Part shown: positions 34,652-41,761 of the stretch, piece by piece
How the letters are laid out: every line of letters starts with the position of its first letter
How positions within the stretch are numbered: the stretch's first letter is position 1
Virus record (IMG/VR): IMGVR_UViG_3300028920_000040
Span: 59,836 to 123,835 of that record
Length of the DNA: 64,000 nucleotides
DNA from: a virus
Direction: 5' to 3' (one strand)
Translations under genes and position numbers: made by a program
The notes under the pieces: generated by a model
Told to the model about the DNA's origin: nothing
The model's input: only the letters and a program-made list of their open reading frames with translations
The model's database searches: none

Positions 34652-34978
34652 ATGAACAAATTTAAAGACTATCTTGATAAGAAGATTAATGAAGAATCTT
34701 TACAAGACATAATTGAAAATACTACTGAAAAAGCAGAAATGGCTTTTTGGGCTTCTGTTGAAGAATCTCTTGCCATGGCGAAGGTTCCAGCTAGTATAAT
34801 TCCAACAAAAAAACTTAGAATGGCAATGAAGGATGCTGTTAATTCTTCTGTCTACAGCGACGGTTCCGAAGAATCCCGTGCATTCGAAAAAGAATTTCGT
34901 CCTGAGCCACGCAGACCAAGAGAACCATCACCAGAAGAAAAAGCTTTTGAAAAGGAATTTGGTCCGGAGGAAGTATGA
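34652..34978 (+). CDS. Tagged 108-aa protein, paralog of the previous
   Basis: MNKFKDYLDKKINE (Glu14). Core AEMAFWASVEESLAMAKV parallels SAFWQAMWEVFGKEV of the previous gene. C-terminal tail rich in Pro, Arg and Glu with a repeated A-F-E-K-E-F unit (SRAFEKEFRPE, KAFEKEFGPE). SD AGGAG. Confidence 0.75.
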   Translation: MNKFKDYLDKKINEESLQDIIENTTEKAEMAFWASVEESLAMAKVPASIIPTKKLRMAMKDAVNSSVYSDGSEESRAFEKEFRPEPRRPREPSPEEKAFEKEFGPEEV

Positions 34979-35412
34979 GCATTATAGATCATCTAGATAA
35001 ACATATCAAAGGCCAATTTAATGAAGAGGCAACTCTTACTGAGTTGTTTAAAATTAAAAAGTTTGTCGAATTTATAAAAGATAAAGGCGTTCAAGAATTG
35101 GACGACGAACATCTTGAAGAATTGATTGCAGACTTTCATATTAATTCTGATCTTGTTTATCAAAATATAGAAGACTTCAAAGAAATGTTACGCAATGCCG
35201 GTGTTAGTTATGACGACGATGAAGGATCAACTGGGCCCATAAGAGCATTTGTAATGTTCCTTCAGGACAAGGGAGTAACAGAAGTCAACAATGAAAACTG
35301 GAATGCTTTACTAGATGAATTTGGTATGCTTGACTCTGATGTATTAGATGCCAACTGGGAATTCCTTATGTCTTTATTAGATGAAGTTGGTATAACAAAC
35401 AATTTAAAATAA
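34975..35412 (+). CDS. Tagged two-repeat helical protein, 145 aa
   Basis: MSIIDHLDKHIKGQFNE (F-N-E). Two tandem units of about 55 residues follow: FIKDKGVQELDDEHLEELIA... and FLQDKGVTEVNNENWNALLD..., each ending L-R/D-x-A/V-G-V/I. Probably a helical-bundle repeat. ATGA-coupled to the previous gene. Confidence 0.7.
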   Translation: MSIIDHLDKHIKGQFNEEATLTELFKIKKFVEFIKDKGVQELDDEHLEELIADFHINSDLVYQNIEDFKEMLRNAGVSYDDDEGSTGPIRAFVMFLQDKGVTEVNNENWNALLDEFGMLDSDVLDANWEFLMSLLDEVGITNNLK

Positions 35413-35430
35413 ATTGAACAAGGAGGCAAT

Positions 35431-35556
35431 ATGTCTTTTTTTGACTATCTATCACAAAATCTTGGAATTGAAATTCATAATGATCAACCAGAAAATATTG
35501 ATACACAAGAAACTGTAACTGAAGAAGAAATCTCTGAGGAAACTAAGGAGGATTAA
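35431..35556 (+). CDS. 41-aa protein: tag plus acidic tail
   Basis: MSFFDYLSQNLGIE followed by about 25 mostly acidic residues. Excellent AGGAGG ribosome site. It appears to be the tag joined to a short Glu-rich peptide; T4 heads also contain small acidic peptides left from processing, so a structural role is possible. Confidence 0.65.
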   Translation: MSFFDYLSQNLGIEIHNDQPENIDTQETVTEEEISEETKED

Positions 35557-35879
35557 TGTCTATTTTAGAACATATTCAAAAATCTATTGATAAGACCATT
35601 GTAGAAAAGAAGTCTTCTGAAGAAGAAGAAAAAGGCGTATCTTGGTACATTAACAAATTTAAAGATAAAATGTCAGGATCAACATTTGCTACATCAATTG
35701 GTTGGGTAGATGGTATCGGTAAGGCGATTACGGATAAAGAAAAAGCAAAGGTTCTCAAAGGTATTATGAAGTATATAGATATACCTAAGAGTTCGGATGC
35801 TAAAAAGTACGAAAAATACAAAGAAGAAGTACAAAGAAAAATAAAAGAATATCCTTGGTGTAAATCAGTATTGAAATAA
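35556..35879 (+). CDS. Tagged-type 107-aa protein
   Basis: MSILEHIQKSIDKTIVE (I-V-E, Glu17) then a Glu run and a helical domain (YINKFKDKMSGSTFATSIGW; ITDKEKAKVLKGIMKYI). TAATG-coupled. Not recognised. Confidence 0.65.
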   Translation: MSILEHIQKSIDKTIVEKKSSEEEEKGVSWYINKFKDKMSGSTFATSIGWVDGIGKAITDKEKAKVLKGIMKYIDIPKSSDAKKYEKYKEEVQRKIKEYPWCKSVLK

Positions 35880-35891
35880 TAGGAGGAACAG

Positions 35892-36215
35892 ATGACATTT
35901 TTAGAAGGCATTCAAGAAATTCTTGATAAGAGTCAAAAAATAATAATTGAAAAGAAATTATCGACTAAAGAGAAGAAGGCTCTTCCTAAGAAATCATTTG
36001 CTCTTCCAAAGGAACATGCAAAGGTTGCTGATAATAAAAATCACTTTCCAATTAATGACGAATCACACGCACGAAACGCACTTGCTCGTGCCAATCAGTA
36101 TAAGAAATCTCCACGATGGTTTAAAGGAAATTTAGATCAGCTCAAGAAGATTGTTGCTGATTCTGTAAAAAAGAAATTTTCTGATATTGATGTGACAGAA
36201 AAATCTTACAAATAA
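35892..36215 (+). CDS. Tagged-type protein with phage HFPIND motif
   Basis: MTFLEGIQEILDKSQKIIIE (I-I-E, Glu20) then SFALPKEHAKVADNKNHFPI and NDESHARNALARANQYKKSP. This F-A-L-P...P-I-N-D..H-A-R-N-A-L-A-R pattern is widespread in phage structural and maturation proteins. Last tagged gene of the block. SD AGGAGG. Confidence 0.7.
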   Translation: MTFLEGIQEILDKSQKIIIEKKLSTKEKKALPKKSFALPKEHAKVADNKNHFPINDESHARNALARANQYKKSPRWFKGNLDQLKKIVADSVKKKFSDIDVTEKSYK

Positions 36216-36233
36216 TTTAATAAGGAGTTTATA

Positions 36234-36464
36234 ATGAACTTGGTGTTTAATGTTTCCCGTGGTGCTAATAATAATTATTACGAAATCAAAGACCGTTTTA
36301 ATGACGAAGATGCTGAAATTAAATATGCTTCAGCAGACGATGATGAATTTGCTTTAAGGTTTAATGTCAAGAACGGCGCCGAGGCCGACGAACTACAACA
36401 GAATCTAGCAAGTGGATTACTTGCTGGTGCGGGTGGTAGTTTCGATATCGAAGGCGATGAATAA
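36234..36464 (+). CDS. 76-aa acidic protein
   Basis: No tag. Reads MNLVFNVSRGANNNYYEIKD and ends GAGGSFDIEGDE; predicted beta-rich with an acidic surface. SD AAGGAG. Marks the end of the tagged block. Function unknown. Confidence 0.65.
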   Translation: MNLVFNVSRGANNNYYEIKDRFNDEDAEIKYASADDDEFALRFNVKNGAEADELQQNLASGLLAGAGGSFDIEGDE

Positions 36465-36618
36465 GAAAAAGAAAAAGAAATCAGATAAAAAAAGAGGATG
36501 GGGACTTCGGTTCGGTGAATTTTATTACGGAGCCGAGTTTCCACATAAAGATTTTTTCGACTCAAAAAGATATGACGTTGATATGAAAGGAATTCAAGGC
36601 GACGTAGAAGTTTCTTAA
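36457..36618 (+). CDS. 53-aa basic protein
   Basis: Starts with a Lys run (MNKKKKKKSDKKRGWG) and continues GLRFGEFYYGAEFPHKDFFD. Overlaps the previous gene by 8 nt. The N-terminus suggests nucleic-acid binding. ATG 36457 is chosen over an in-frame start 45 nt earlier lying deep in the previous gene. Confidence 0.55.
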   Translation: MNKKKKKKSDKKRGWGLRFGEFYYGAEFPHKDFFDSKRYDVDMKGIQGDVEVS

Positions 36619-36621
36619 ATA

Positions 36622-36918
36622 ATGAATAAAAAAATTGAAAATCAGAATATTGAAATATTTAAAGAAATGCTTACTGAAATAATGACCTTCATTTCTAAGC
36701 TACCTAAATCCTCAGAACATTACCATATTAAAAATATGATAAAATCCTTACTTAATGGAAGGATGAAACCTGATGCCATTATTAGATCAGTTGACAAAAA
36801 CAAAAAGATGGCCAGAATGCAAACCAGTAGAAATCCCACCGAAAGAGAAAGAACCATTCAAATTTGGGAGCATATTGAAGAAGTATTACGAAAATACATA
36901 ACTTCATTAAAAACTTGA
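36622..36918 (+). CDS. 98-aa helical hypothetical protein
   Basis: Charged helical protein (IEIFKEMLTEIMTFISKLPK). Its TGA stop lies inside the -35 element of the promoter that opens the next region. No domain recognised. Confidence 0.6.
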   Translation: MNKKIENQNIEIFKEMLTEIMTFISKLPKSSEHYHIKNMIKSLLNGRMKPDAIIRSVDKNKKMARMQTSRNPTERERTIQIWEHIEEVLRKYITSLKT

Positions 36919-36943
36919 CTTCCATACACCCATAATATATATT
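36915..36943 (+). promoter_or_regulatory. Sigma70-like promoter P1
   Basis: TTGACT (36915-36920), 17 nt, TATATT (36938-36943). Lies at the head of a 204-nt gap and precedes a second promoter at 37046; the two gaps also share the repeat TTTTTGCCG (about 36961 and 37051). Confidence 0.65.
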
Positions 36944-37045
36944 CTATTATATATGGTACTTTTTTGCCGTTTCTGGTCTATTTTAGACACCTATTCCACA
37001 TAACTCATTGATATTAAAGAAGTTAGAAAAAAGTGAAAAAAAAGC

Positions 37046-37074
37046 TTGACTTTTTGCCGAAATGGCTGTATAAT
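37046..37074 (+). promoter_or_regulatory. Sigma70-like promoter P2 (near consensus)
   Basis: TTGACT (37046-37051), 17 nt, TATAAT (37069-37074); transcription would start near 37081. This rules out the GTG at 37033 as start of the downstream gene. Confidence 0.8.
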
Positions 37075-37122
37075 ATAGATGAAGATAAGAGAGAAACGAT
37101 TCAACCAGAAAGACACGATTTT

Positions 37123-37512
37123 ATGATCGATCCCATTTTAATTAATGTTGACGAACGAAATGCTGAATTTCAGAGAACCGGAATTAGCATTGACATTGGC
37201 AAATTTGCTGAAATTTGTCGAAATAATAAATTGTCAATCGATCTTGACAATTCGTACATTGATATTGAAGACAATATCGAATCCGAAAAATCTGTCGTGT
37301 TCAATCGCAACGGATTTTCTTCTTTCGGTAAAATCTGTAAAATAATTTCGGATGCATCAAAAATTAACGGATTGAATGTTATATTTACCGGATCAGCAGA
37401 ATCGGACGAGAGCCCATATTATTTCTCTTTTCGGTTTGTGGATTCTATCAATCCGAATTTTGAATGTGGAATTGTTTGGAAAGATCAATCTAATTATTTG
37501 AATTCTATTTAA
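37123..37512 (+). CDS. 129-aa hypothetical protein
   Basis: Start moved to ATG 37123 because promoter P2 lies inside the longer frame. Acidic and Asn/Ile-rich (DPILINVDERNAEFQRTGIS; FGKICKIISDASKINGLNVI). Likely an early gene. Not recognised. Confidence 0.6.
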   Translation: MIDPILINVDERNAEFQRTGISIDIGKFAEICRNNKLSIDLDNSYIDIEDNIESEKSVVFNRNGFSSFGKICKIISDASKINGLNVIFTGSAESDESPYYFSFRFVDSINPNFECGIVWKDQSNYLNSI

Positions 37513-37539
37513 TTTTAAATTAGAAAGACAATTTTTTTC

Positions 37540-37761
37540 ATGAACGACGAACACAAATCAAACGATATTGTATCATTCTTTGAAATTGCACGGGATGAAA
37601 TTAACGACAATCTCATCCCATCAATTCTCAATAGTGCGAATCGAGAAGACGATTCAGAAGAATATTTCATCTGGGCAAAATATAACGAAGACGAATTTAA
37701 ACAGATCATTAACAAATATGTAAATGATCTGGTCGAATACATTCAAGATAAACATATCTAA
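37540..37761 (+). CDS. 73-aa acidic helical protein
   Basis: Reads MNDEHKSNDIVSFFEIARDE and ends VNDLVEYIQDKHI. Strongly acidic, which fits small early phage proteins that bind host enzymes, but no specific match. Weak ribosome site. Confidence 0.55.
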   Translation: MNDEHKSNDIVSFFEIARDEINDNLIPSILNSANREDDSEEYFIWAKYNEDEFKQIINKYVNDLVEYIQDKHI

Positions 37762-37781
37762 AAATTTATAAGGAGTTTGTT

Positions 37782-38624
37782 GTGCCGAAGTCAATGATCA
37801 CTAATGAGAATGTGAAGAAAGAAATTAACGGATTGATTGAATCCTTTAAGAATCCTGATTCTCTTGAAATGGTTGCGAAAACAATGTTCAACCGTGGCAA
37901 AGAAATTCCTTCTGATAAGTGGAGTACATTGAATCGCCTTATTATGATGGCTCATGGTACGGCGGATGCTCGTGGATCGAAAGCATGGTGGAAGGCCGGC
38001 CGTAAGGTTATGAAGGCTTCTCACTTCTGTATTATCGCTCCGAAGATCATTTATGTTAAAACTGATGAAAAAGACGAAGACGGAAATTATATAAAAATTT
38101 CCAAGTGTATTGGATTCTATCCGATTGCTGTCTGGCCTGTTGAAAAGACCGAAGGCAAAGAAATTGATTACAAACCGGATCGTGAAATGCCAGAATTTTT
38201 TGGCAAAGAGATTGCCGAGAAGTGGGGAATCAAAGTAAGTCAGGGTTTTAATAATCCTTCTTATTATGCCTACTTCAGCCCTGACAAAGACGAAATTAAG
38301 ATGGCAACTGATAATCAGCAGACGTTTTTCCATGAGCTTGCTCACGCCGCTGAAAAGAAGTTGAATGGATCGGTTAAGGCCGGTCAGGATGCTATGCAGG
38401 AAATTGTTGCAGAATTTTCTGCTTCTGTTCTCATGCGTATGTTCGGCCTGAAAGCTGGTACAAAGAATACATATGACTATATCAAGAGGTATGCATACGA
38501 GAAAGATAAGGAAGTTATCGAGTCTGTTATTCCTCTGATTAGTCGAATCTCAAAGGTTGTTAATTTGATTCTTGAGGAAAGCGCAAATCTTTCCGATAAG
38601 AAGAAGTATAAGAAAGCCGCTTAA
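37782..38624 (+). CDS. ArdC-like protein with ssDNA-binding and zinc-peptidase parts
   Basis: 280 aa. The N-terminal half has the ArdC/DUF1738 pattern (KWSTLNRLIMMAHGTADARG then SKAWWKAGRKVMKASH, i.e. W-x-T-x-N...G-x-x-V-x-K). The C-terminal half has the metallopeptidase motif H184-E-L-A-H188 with a downstream QEIVAEFSASVLMRMFG glutamate helix. Plasmid ArdC protects incoming ssDNA from restriction, so an antirestriction role is plausible. GTG start with AAGGAG. No tag. Confidence 0.75.
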   Translation: MPKSMITNENVKKEINGLIESFKNPDSLEMVAKTMFNRGKEIPSDKWSTLNRLIMMAHGTADARGSKAWWKAGRKVMKASHFCIIAPKIIYVKTDEKDEDGNYIKISKCIGFYPIAVWPVEKTEGKEIDYKPDREMPEFFGKEIAEKWGIKVSQGFNNPSYYAYFSPDKDEIKMATDNQQTFFHELAHAAEKKLNGSVKAGQDAMQEIVAEFSASVLMRMFGLKAGTKNTYDYIKRYAYEKDKEVIESVIPLISRISKVVNLILEESANLSDKKKYKKAA

Positions 38625-38920
38625 TGTTTGAAAATGAATGCTTGCCGACTCCTTCCGCACCAAATATTAATCCTAGGCCGAAGGTCAATTACAAACTCAA
38701 GTACGCCGGTATCAAGCTAATGAGAAAAACCACTTTGGTTTATCATTGTTGTAAGTGTGGCAAAAAGATTACAACATACTGGAACGGTCCTGGAATTGAT
38801 GTCGAAGGAGATTTTATTAGTTTAGAAAATGATTGGAGCGAATTGTTCGAACAATGGATTCCAATTGCTAATATGGTTCAATGTAAAATGTGTACAGTTT
38901 TTCCTAATAGGGTTGCATAA
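38624..38920 (+). CDS. 98-aa zinc-ribbon protein
   Basis: Cys pairs YHCCKCGKKI (residues about 41-50) and QCKMC near residue 88 form a plausible four-Cys zinc ribbon. Pro-rich N-terminus. TAATG-coupled on both sides with the ArdC-like gene and the next zinc ribbon. Confidence 0.65.
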   Translation: MFENECLPTPSAPNINPRPKVNYKLKYAGIKLMRKTTLVYHCCKCGKKITTYWNGPGIDVEGDFISLENDWSELFEQWIPIANMVQCKMCTVFPNRVA

Positions 38921-39102
38921 TGTCTTTAACTGAATGTCCATGCGGTAGTAAAAAATTTCCGTGGATCATGTATGATGCTCGTGGAATTTCTTGTGGGTAT
39001 GTATGCGAAGATTGTGAATCTGAAAAGAAGTTGAAGTATCGATCAGAAATTTTTGTTAATCCGAATTATAATACATACGAACCAATTGATGAGGAATATT
39101 GA
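38920..39102 (+). CDS. 60-aa zinc-ribbon protein
   Basis: CPCGSKKFPW near the start and VCEDCESEKK in the middle give C-x-C and C-x2-C pairs typical of tiny phage zinc ribbons (transcription or nuclease cofactors). Acidic C-terminus. Confidence 0.65.
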   Translation: MSLTECPCGSKKFPWIMYDARGISCGYVCEDCESEKKLKYRSEIFVNPNYNTYEPIDEEY

Positions 39103-39104
39103 AA

Positions 39105-39401
39105 ATGCAGAAGCTTAAAAAGACATATCGTAAAAACGGTTTTAATTATGTTCAAGTCAAACGGAACGAGAAAGCCGCAATTTACAAACAGATTGATCCG
39201 ACGACAGGTCATGAATCTTATGAAGTTTTTATGATCAAGGTTACAAAGCCTTTTACTCTTAAATCAAAAGGAAAAAATCCAAAGGTCTATAATTATCCTG
39301 CTATGGAAAAATTTCCTGGCAATGAAGATTTTGGCAAGATTGCGTGGGCATACATGACAATCGAAACTACAACGGAGAAGTATAAGGAACTATCAAAATG
39401 A
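39105..39401 (+). CDS. 98-aa basic hypothetical protein
   Basis: Lys-rich beta-type protein (MQKLKKTYRKNGFNYVQVKR; FEVFMIKVTKPFTLKSKGKN-like order in the middle). ATG 39105 preferred over TTG 39099 since GAGG is 11 nt upstream. Not recognised. Confidence 0.55.
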   Translation: MQKLKKTYRKNGFNYVQVKRNEKAAIYKQIDPTTGHESYEVFMIKVTKPFTLKSKGKNPKVYNYPAMEKFPGNEDFGKIAWAYMTIETTTEKYKELSK

Positions 39402-39413
39402 TGGAGAGGACAA

Positions 39414-39722
39414 ATGAAAGTAAAACAGTTTAATTACGATTGTATTAGTGATTACATGTATGACGGGCGGAGAACCTTTCTGTTTAATGCATCAATGATA
39501 TCAACCTGTGCTCCGTTGTTTGATGATTGTGATTCAAACAATGAAGTCGAGGAAAAATTGAAGAAGGCAAATGTTATTTTGTCTACTGATAAAGCGGATA
39601 GTGAAAGCTGTGCAATGTATATTAATTTCAGTTCGCGTAAGTTTGCTGAAAATTTTATAGACCGTTTGAATGCTTATCTTCTTAAAAAGGTCGAACTTTT
39701 AAAAGAAGCATATAATTTTTAA
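39414..39722 (+). CDS. 102-aa hypothetical protein
   Basis: MKVKQFNYDCISDYMYDGRR, later FNASMISTCAPLFDDCD and a C-terminal helix with Leu/Lys. Good GGAGAGG ribosome site. Four cysteines are scattered and do not form an obvious finger. Confidence 0.6.
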   Translation: MKVKQFNYDCISDYMYDGRRTFLFNASMISTCAPLFDDCDSNNEVEEKLKKANVILSTDKADSESCAMYINFSSRKFAENFIDRLNAYLLKKVELLKEAYNF

Positions 39723-39737
39723 AGTTGTAAAATAAAA

Positions 39738-39914
39738 ATGAATACTATTTACGAATGTTGTAAGGCTGGCAAAGATGTGAACAAAACATTAAAAGTTGTT
39801 CACAATGCAAATACCGAACTTAATGCAATTGACTGGTTGGAAAAAAATGGGGGCGGTGTTTATAGAAACGCTTTACACAAATTTCAGTTTACAGTAAAAG
39901 GAAAAACAAAATGA
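39738..39914 (+). CDS. 58-aa hypothetical protein
   Basis: Reads MNTIYECCKAGKDVNKTLKV and ends FQFTVKGKTK. ATGA overlap with the next gene supports it. The phrase ALHKFQFTVKG suggests a small beta fold; otherwise unknown. Confidence 0.5.
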   Translation: MNTIYECCKAGKDVNKTLKVVHNANTELNAIDWLEKNGGGVYRNALHKFQFTVKGKTK

Positions 39915-40141
39915 AAAACAATCATAATCAATTAAACGTTAAAACAATTATAAGGAATTACCTAAAAGAGAATGATTATAAGGGTTTAATGTTTGAGAAT
40001 GCAATGGGCGATGCTTGTGCTTGTGATCTTAATGATCTTGCCCCTTGTGAAGATTGTCTTGAAGTATTTCCCGAATGCTTGCCCTGCACATTCAAGAAGT
40101 ATCGTGAACTTATTGAATCTCAAGAAAAAGGAACAAAATGA
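39911..40141 (+). CDS. 76-aa Cys-rich protein
   Basis: MKNNHNQLNVKTIIRNYLKE, then GDACACDLNDLAPCEDCLEV and LPCTF: six cysteines in a compact stretch, likely zinc-binding. Shares its initiation region and first five residues with the next gene. Confidence 0.6.
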   Translation: MKNNHNQLNVKTIIRNYLKENDYKGLMFENAMGDACACDLNDLAPCEDCLEVFPECLPCTFKKYRELIESQEKGTK

Positions 40142-40512
40142 AAAACAATCATAAGCAATTCCTTCATGACATTTTCGTTACTGCCCTTGAAGGCGGAATC
40201 GGATACTGGTCATTCGCAACGAAGTATCATTGGGGAGAAGGCATTGGCAAAGAAGACCTCGATGGTTTTTATGCAACGATTATAGACGTTGAAACTGATA
40301 ATCCTTATTGGGAAGGCGAGAAGTTAATTAATGCTGATGTCATTAAAAAAGGCATTGATAGAATTATTAACAAAGAAGGTTTTAGAATCAATTCAGAAAT
40401 AAGGAAAGCAATCGGCCATGCGACTATAGATCAGGATACTAGCTGGCTTGATGCCGAACATGCTGATTGTATTGTTCAGGCAGGATTGTTTAATGAAATA
40501 GTGTTCGGATAA
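40138..40512 (+). CDS. 124-aa conserved-type phage protein
   Basis: MKNNHKQFLHDIFVTALEGG then GYWSFATKYHWGEG and FYATIIDVETDNPYW. This G-I-G-Y-W-x-x-A...Y pattern is familiar from uncharacterised phage proteins. C-terminus DADCIVQAGLFNE-like. ATGA-coupled to the previous gene. Confidence 0.65.
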   Translation: MKNNHKQFLHDIFVTALEGGIGYWSFATKYHWGEGIGKEDLDGFYATIIDVETDNPYWEGEKLINADVIKKGIDRIINKEGFRINSEIRKAIGHATIDQDTSWLDAEHADCIVQAGLFNEIVFG

Positions 40513-40516
40513 TATT

Positions 40517-40700
40517 AGGTGTTGTGTTTGGTGGAACTAGACACTGCTCTTGTGAGGCGTGACCCTTAACTGGGAATGTCGAGTCGGAAGGCGAAACAAC
40601 ACAAGCTAAGATATTAGATATGGCGAATCCATGCACCTTCTTGCGTAAATTATAGTTTTGATCCAAATGCGTAAGTAAATGCGGGAACACAACACTTTTT
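40517..40700 (+). ncRNA. Candidate structured non-coding RNA, about 180 nt
   Basis: No gene lies between 40513 and 40780. AGGTGTTGTGTT (40517-40528) pairs with AACACAACACTT (40686-40697), 12 bp with one G-U, closing a 157-nt interior, and is followed by TTTTT ending at 40700, like a terminator. Inside, CTTGTG pairs with CACAAG (about 40549 and 40600), and there are small hairpins such as ATGG-CGAAT-CCAT and TTTG-ATC-CAAA. G+C is higher than in flanking DNA. It matches none of tmRNA, RNase P, 6S RNA, tRNA or group I intron cores that I can recall. A promoter for it is not obvious; it may be processed from the upstream transcript. Confidence 0.6.
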
Positions 40701-40718
40701 AAATTGACAAAAACATTA

Positions 40719-40747
40719 TTGACTTAATACCAACCATTTATTATATT
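40719..40747 (+). promoter_or_regulatory. Sigma70-like promoter P3
   Basis: TTGACT (40719-40724), 17 nt, TATATT (40742-40747), giving a short leader before the ATG at 40781. A second TTGACA sits at 40704. Confidence 0.7.
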
Positions 40748-40780
40748 ATATTTGGTTGAGAATTTATATTCGGAGAAACC

Positions 40781-41746
40781 ATGAACTATACTGAAAAATT
40801 TTGTACCGAAAGATTTGGCCAGAACCACCAGTGGTTCAAGGACGGTGTTGTTCTTGAAACCCTTATGGGCAGCCATGCTTATGGTACAAACAATCAGGAT
40901 TCCGACTACGACGTTGTTGCAGTTGTTATGGACAAACACGACTTCTTGTTCCCTCAGCGTTATGGATATACAGTTGGATATAACAATCTTCCTACAATGA
41001 AGAATGGTGTGTTGGAATCGAAAGGTCCTAACAAGAAACTTGTTCTTGATAGTGGTAAGGAAGTTGAAGGCGAATGGAGATTGCTTACTAATTTCTGTCG
41101 CCTTGCTGTAAAGGGATCGCCAAATCTTGTTGAAGTTCTTTTTGCTCAGAGAAACCTTGTTACTGTTGGGCATGAAGTTGGATGGATGCTTAGAGACAAT
41201 CGAAAGCTTTTTCTTTCGATTGCTGTCTTCAATTCTTTTAAAGGATATGCATTTGGCCAGCTTGATAGACTTAGGAAAGATGTCAACAGAGGAAAGACCG
41301 AAAATCCAAAGAGACAGGAATTTCTTGACAAGTTTGGATACGATGTTAAAATGGCTTACCATACTCTTCGTCTTCTTGACCAGCTTGAGCAGTTGCTTAC
41401 AGTTGGCGATCTTGACCTTATGAAGAATAAAGAAGAATGTAAGGCAATGAGAAAAGGCGAATGGGGAACGTGGAAGGAATTTGAAAAGTTTACTCTTGAG
41501 AAGCTTCGCTATGTTGAAGACCTATCAAGAAACGGAACTCTTCCTCCTGAACCTCGGACAGTCGCAGTCGGTGAACTTTTGAAGAATTGTGTTGAGTCTT
41601 ATTACGGTTCGGAATCTGCAATGCAGAAGCAGGCAACAGAATATGTTAGTGCTGCTGAAGTAATGAAGAAACTTGACCGTCTTGAAAGACTTGTAAAACA
41701 AAGGTCGTCATCGGAACAGAATCGTTCCCGGTGCGGACCTTTCTAA
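40781..41746 (+). CDS. RlaP/YcgL-like nucleotidyltransferase
   Basis: DNA polymerase beta-type nucleotidyltransferase fold: LETLMGSHAYGTNNQDSDYD then VVAVVM, i.e. G-S-x-A-Y-G-T...S-D-x-D with the catalytic Asp pair near residues 46-48. The rest (FGYDVKMAYHTLRLLDQLEQ) resembles the helical part of RlaP-family enzymes, a group genomically linked with RNA ligases and RNA repair. 321 aa. First gene after promoter P3; G+C higher than average. Confidence 0.78.
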   Translation: MNYTEKFCTERFGQNHQWFKDGVVLETLMGSHAYGTNNQDSDYDVVAVVMDKHDFLFPQRYGYTVGYNNLPTMKNGVLESKGPNKKLVLDSGKEVEGEWRLLTNFCRLAVKGSPNLVEVLFAQRNLVTVGHEVGWMLRDNRKLFLSIAVFNSFKGYAFGQLDRLRKDVNRGKTENPKRQEFLDKFGYDVKMAYHTLRLLDQLEQLLTVGDLDLMKNKEECKAMRKGEWGTWKEFEKFTLEKLRYVEDLSRNGTLPPEPRTVAVGELLKNCVESYYGSESAMQKQATEYVSAAEVMKKLDRLERLVKQRSSSEQNRSRCGPF

Positions 41747-41754
41747 AGAAAGGT
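41737..41754 (+). promoter_or_regulatory. Hairpin covering the ribosome site of the next gene
   Basis: Perfect 7-bp stem ACCTTTC-TAAA-GAAAGGT over the stop codon of the NTase gene. The right arm contains AAAGG, 8 nt ahead of the ATG at 41762. No U tract follows, so translational control is more likely than termination. Confidence 0.55.
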
Positions 41755-41761
41755 TAATGTA

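Noticed and set aside
37033-37122. GTG start at 37033 for the 37123 gene
   Set aside because: A near-consensus promoter (TTGACT-17-TATAAT) lies inside this stretch, so the codons would not be in the main transcript.
40517-40700. Group I intron, RNase P RNA or 6S RNA
   Set aside because: Conserved core elements of these RNAs are not found; only the closing stem and small hairpins are clear. Kept as an unclassified RNA.
40724-41362. A 212-aa open frame on the minus strand, and others such as 27038-27586 and 37791-38345
   Set aside because: All lie opposite well-supported + strand genes with catalytic motifs, have no ribosome site, and would be the only minus-strand genes in the window. They are codon-bias shadows.
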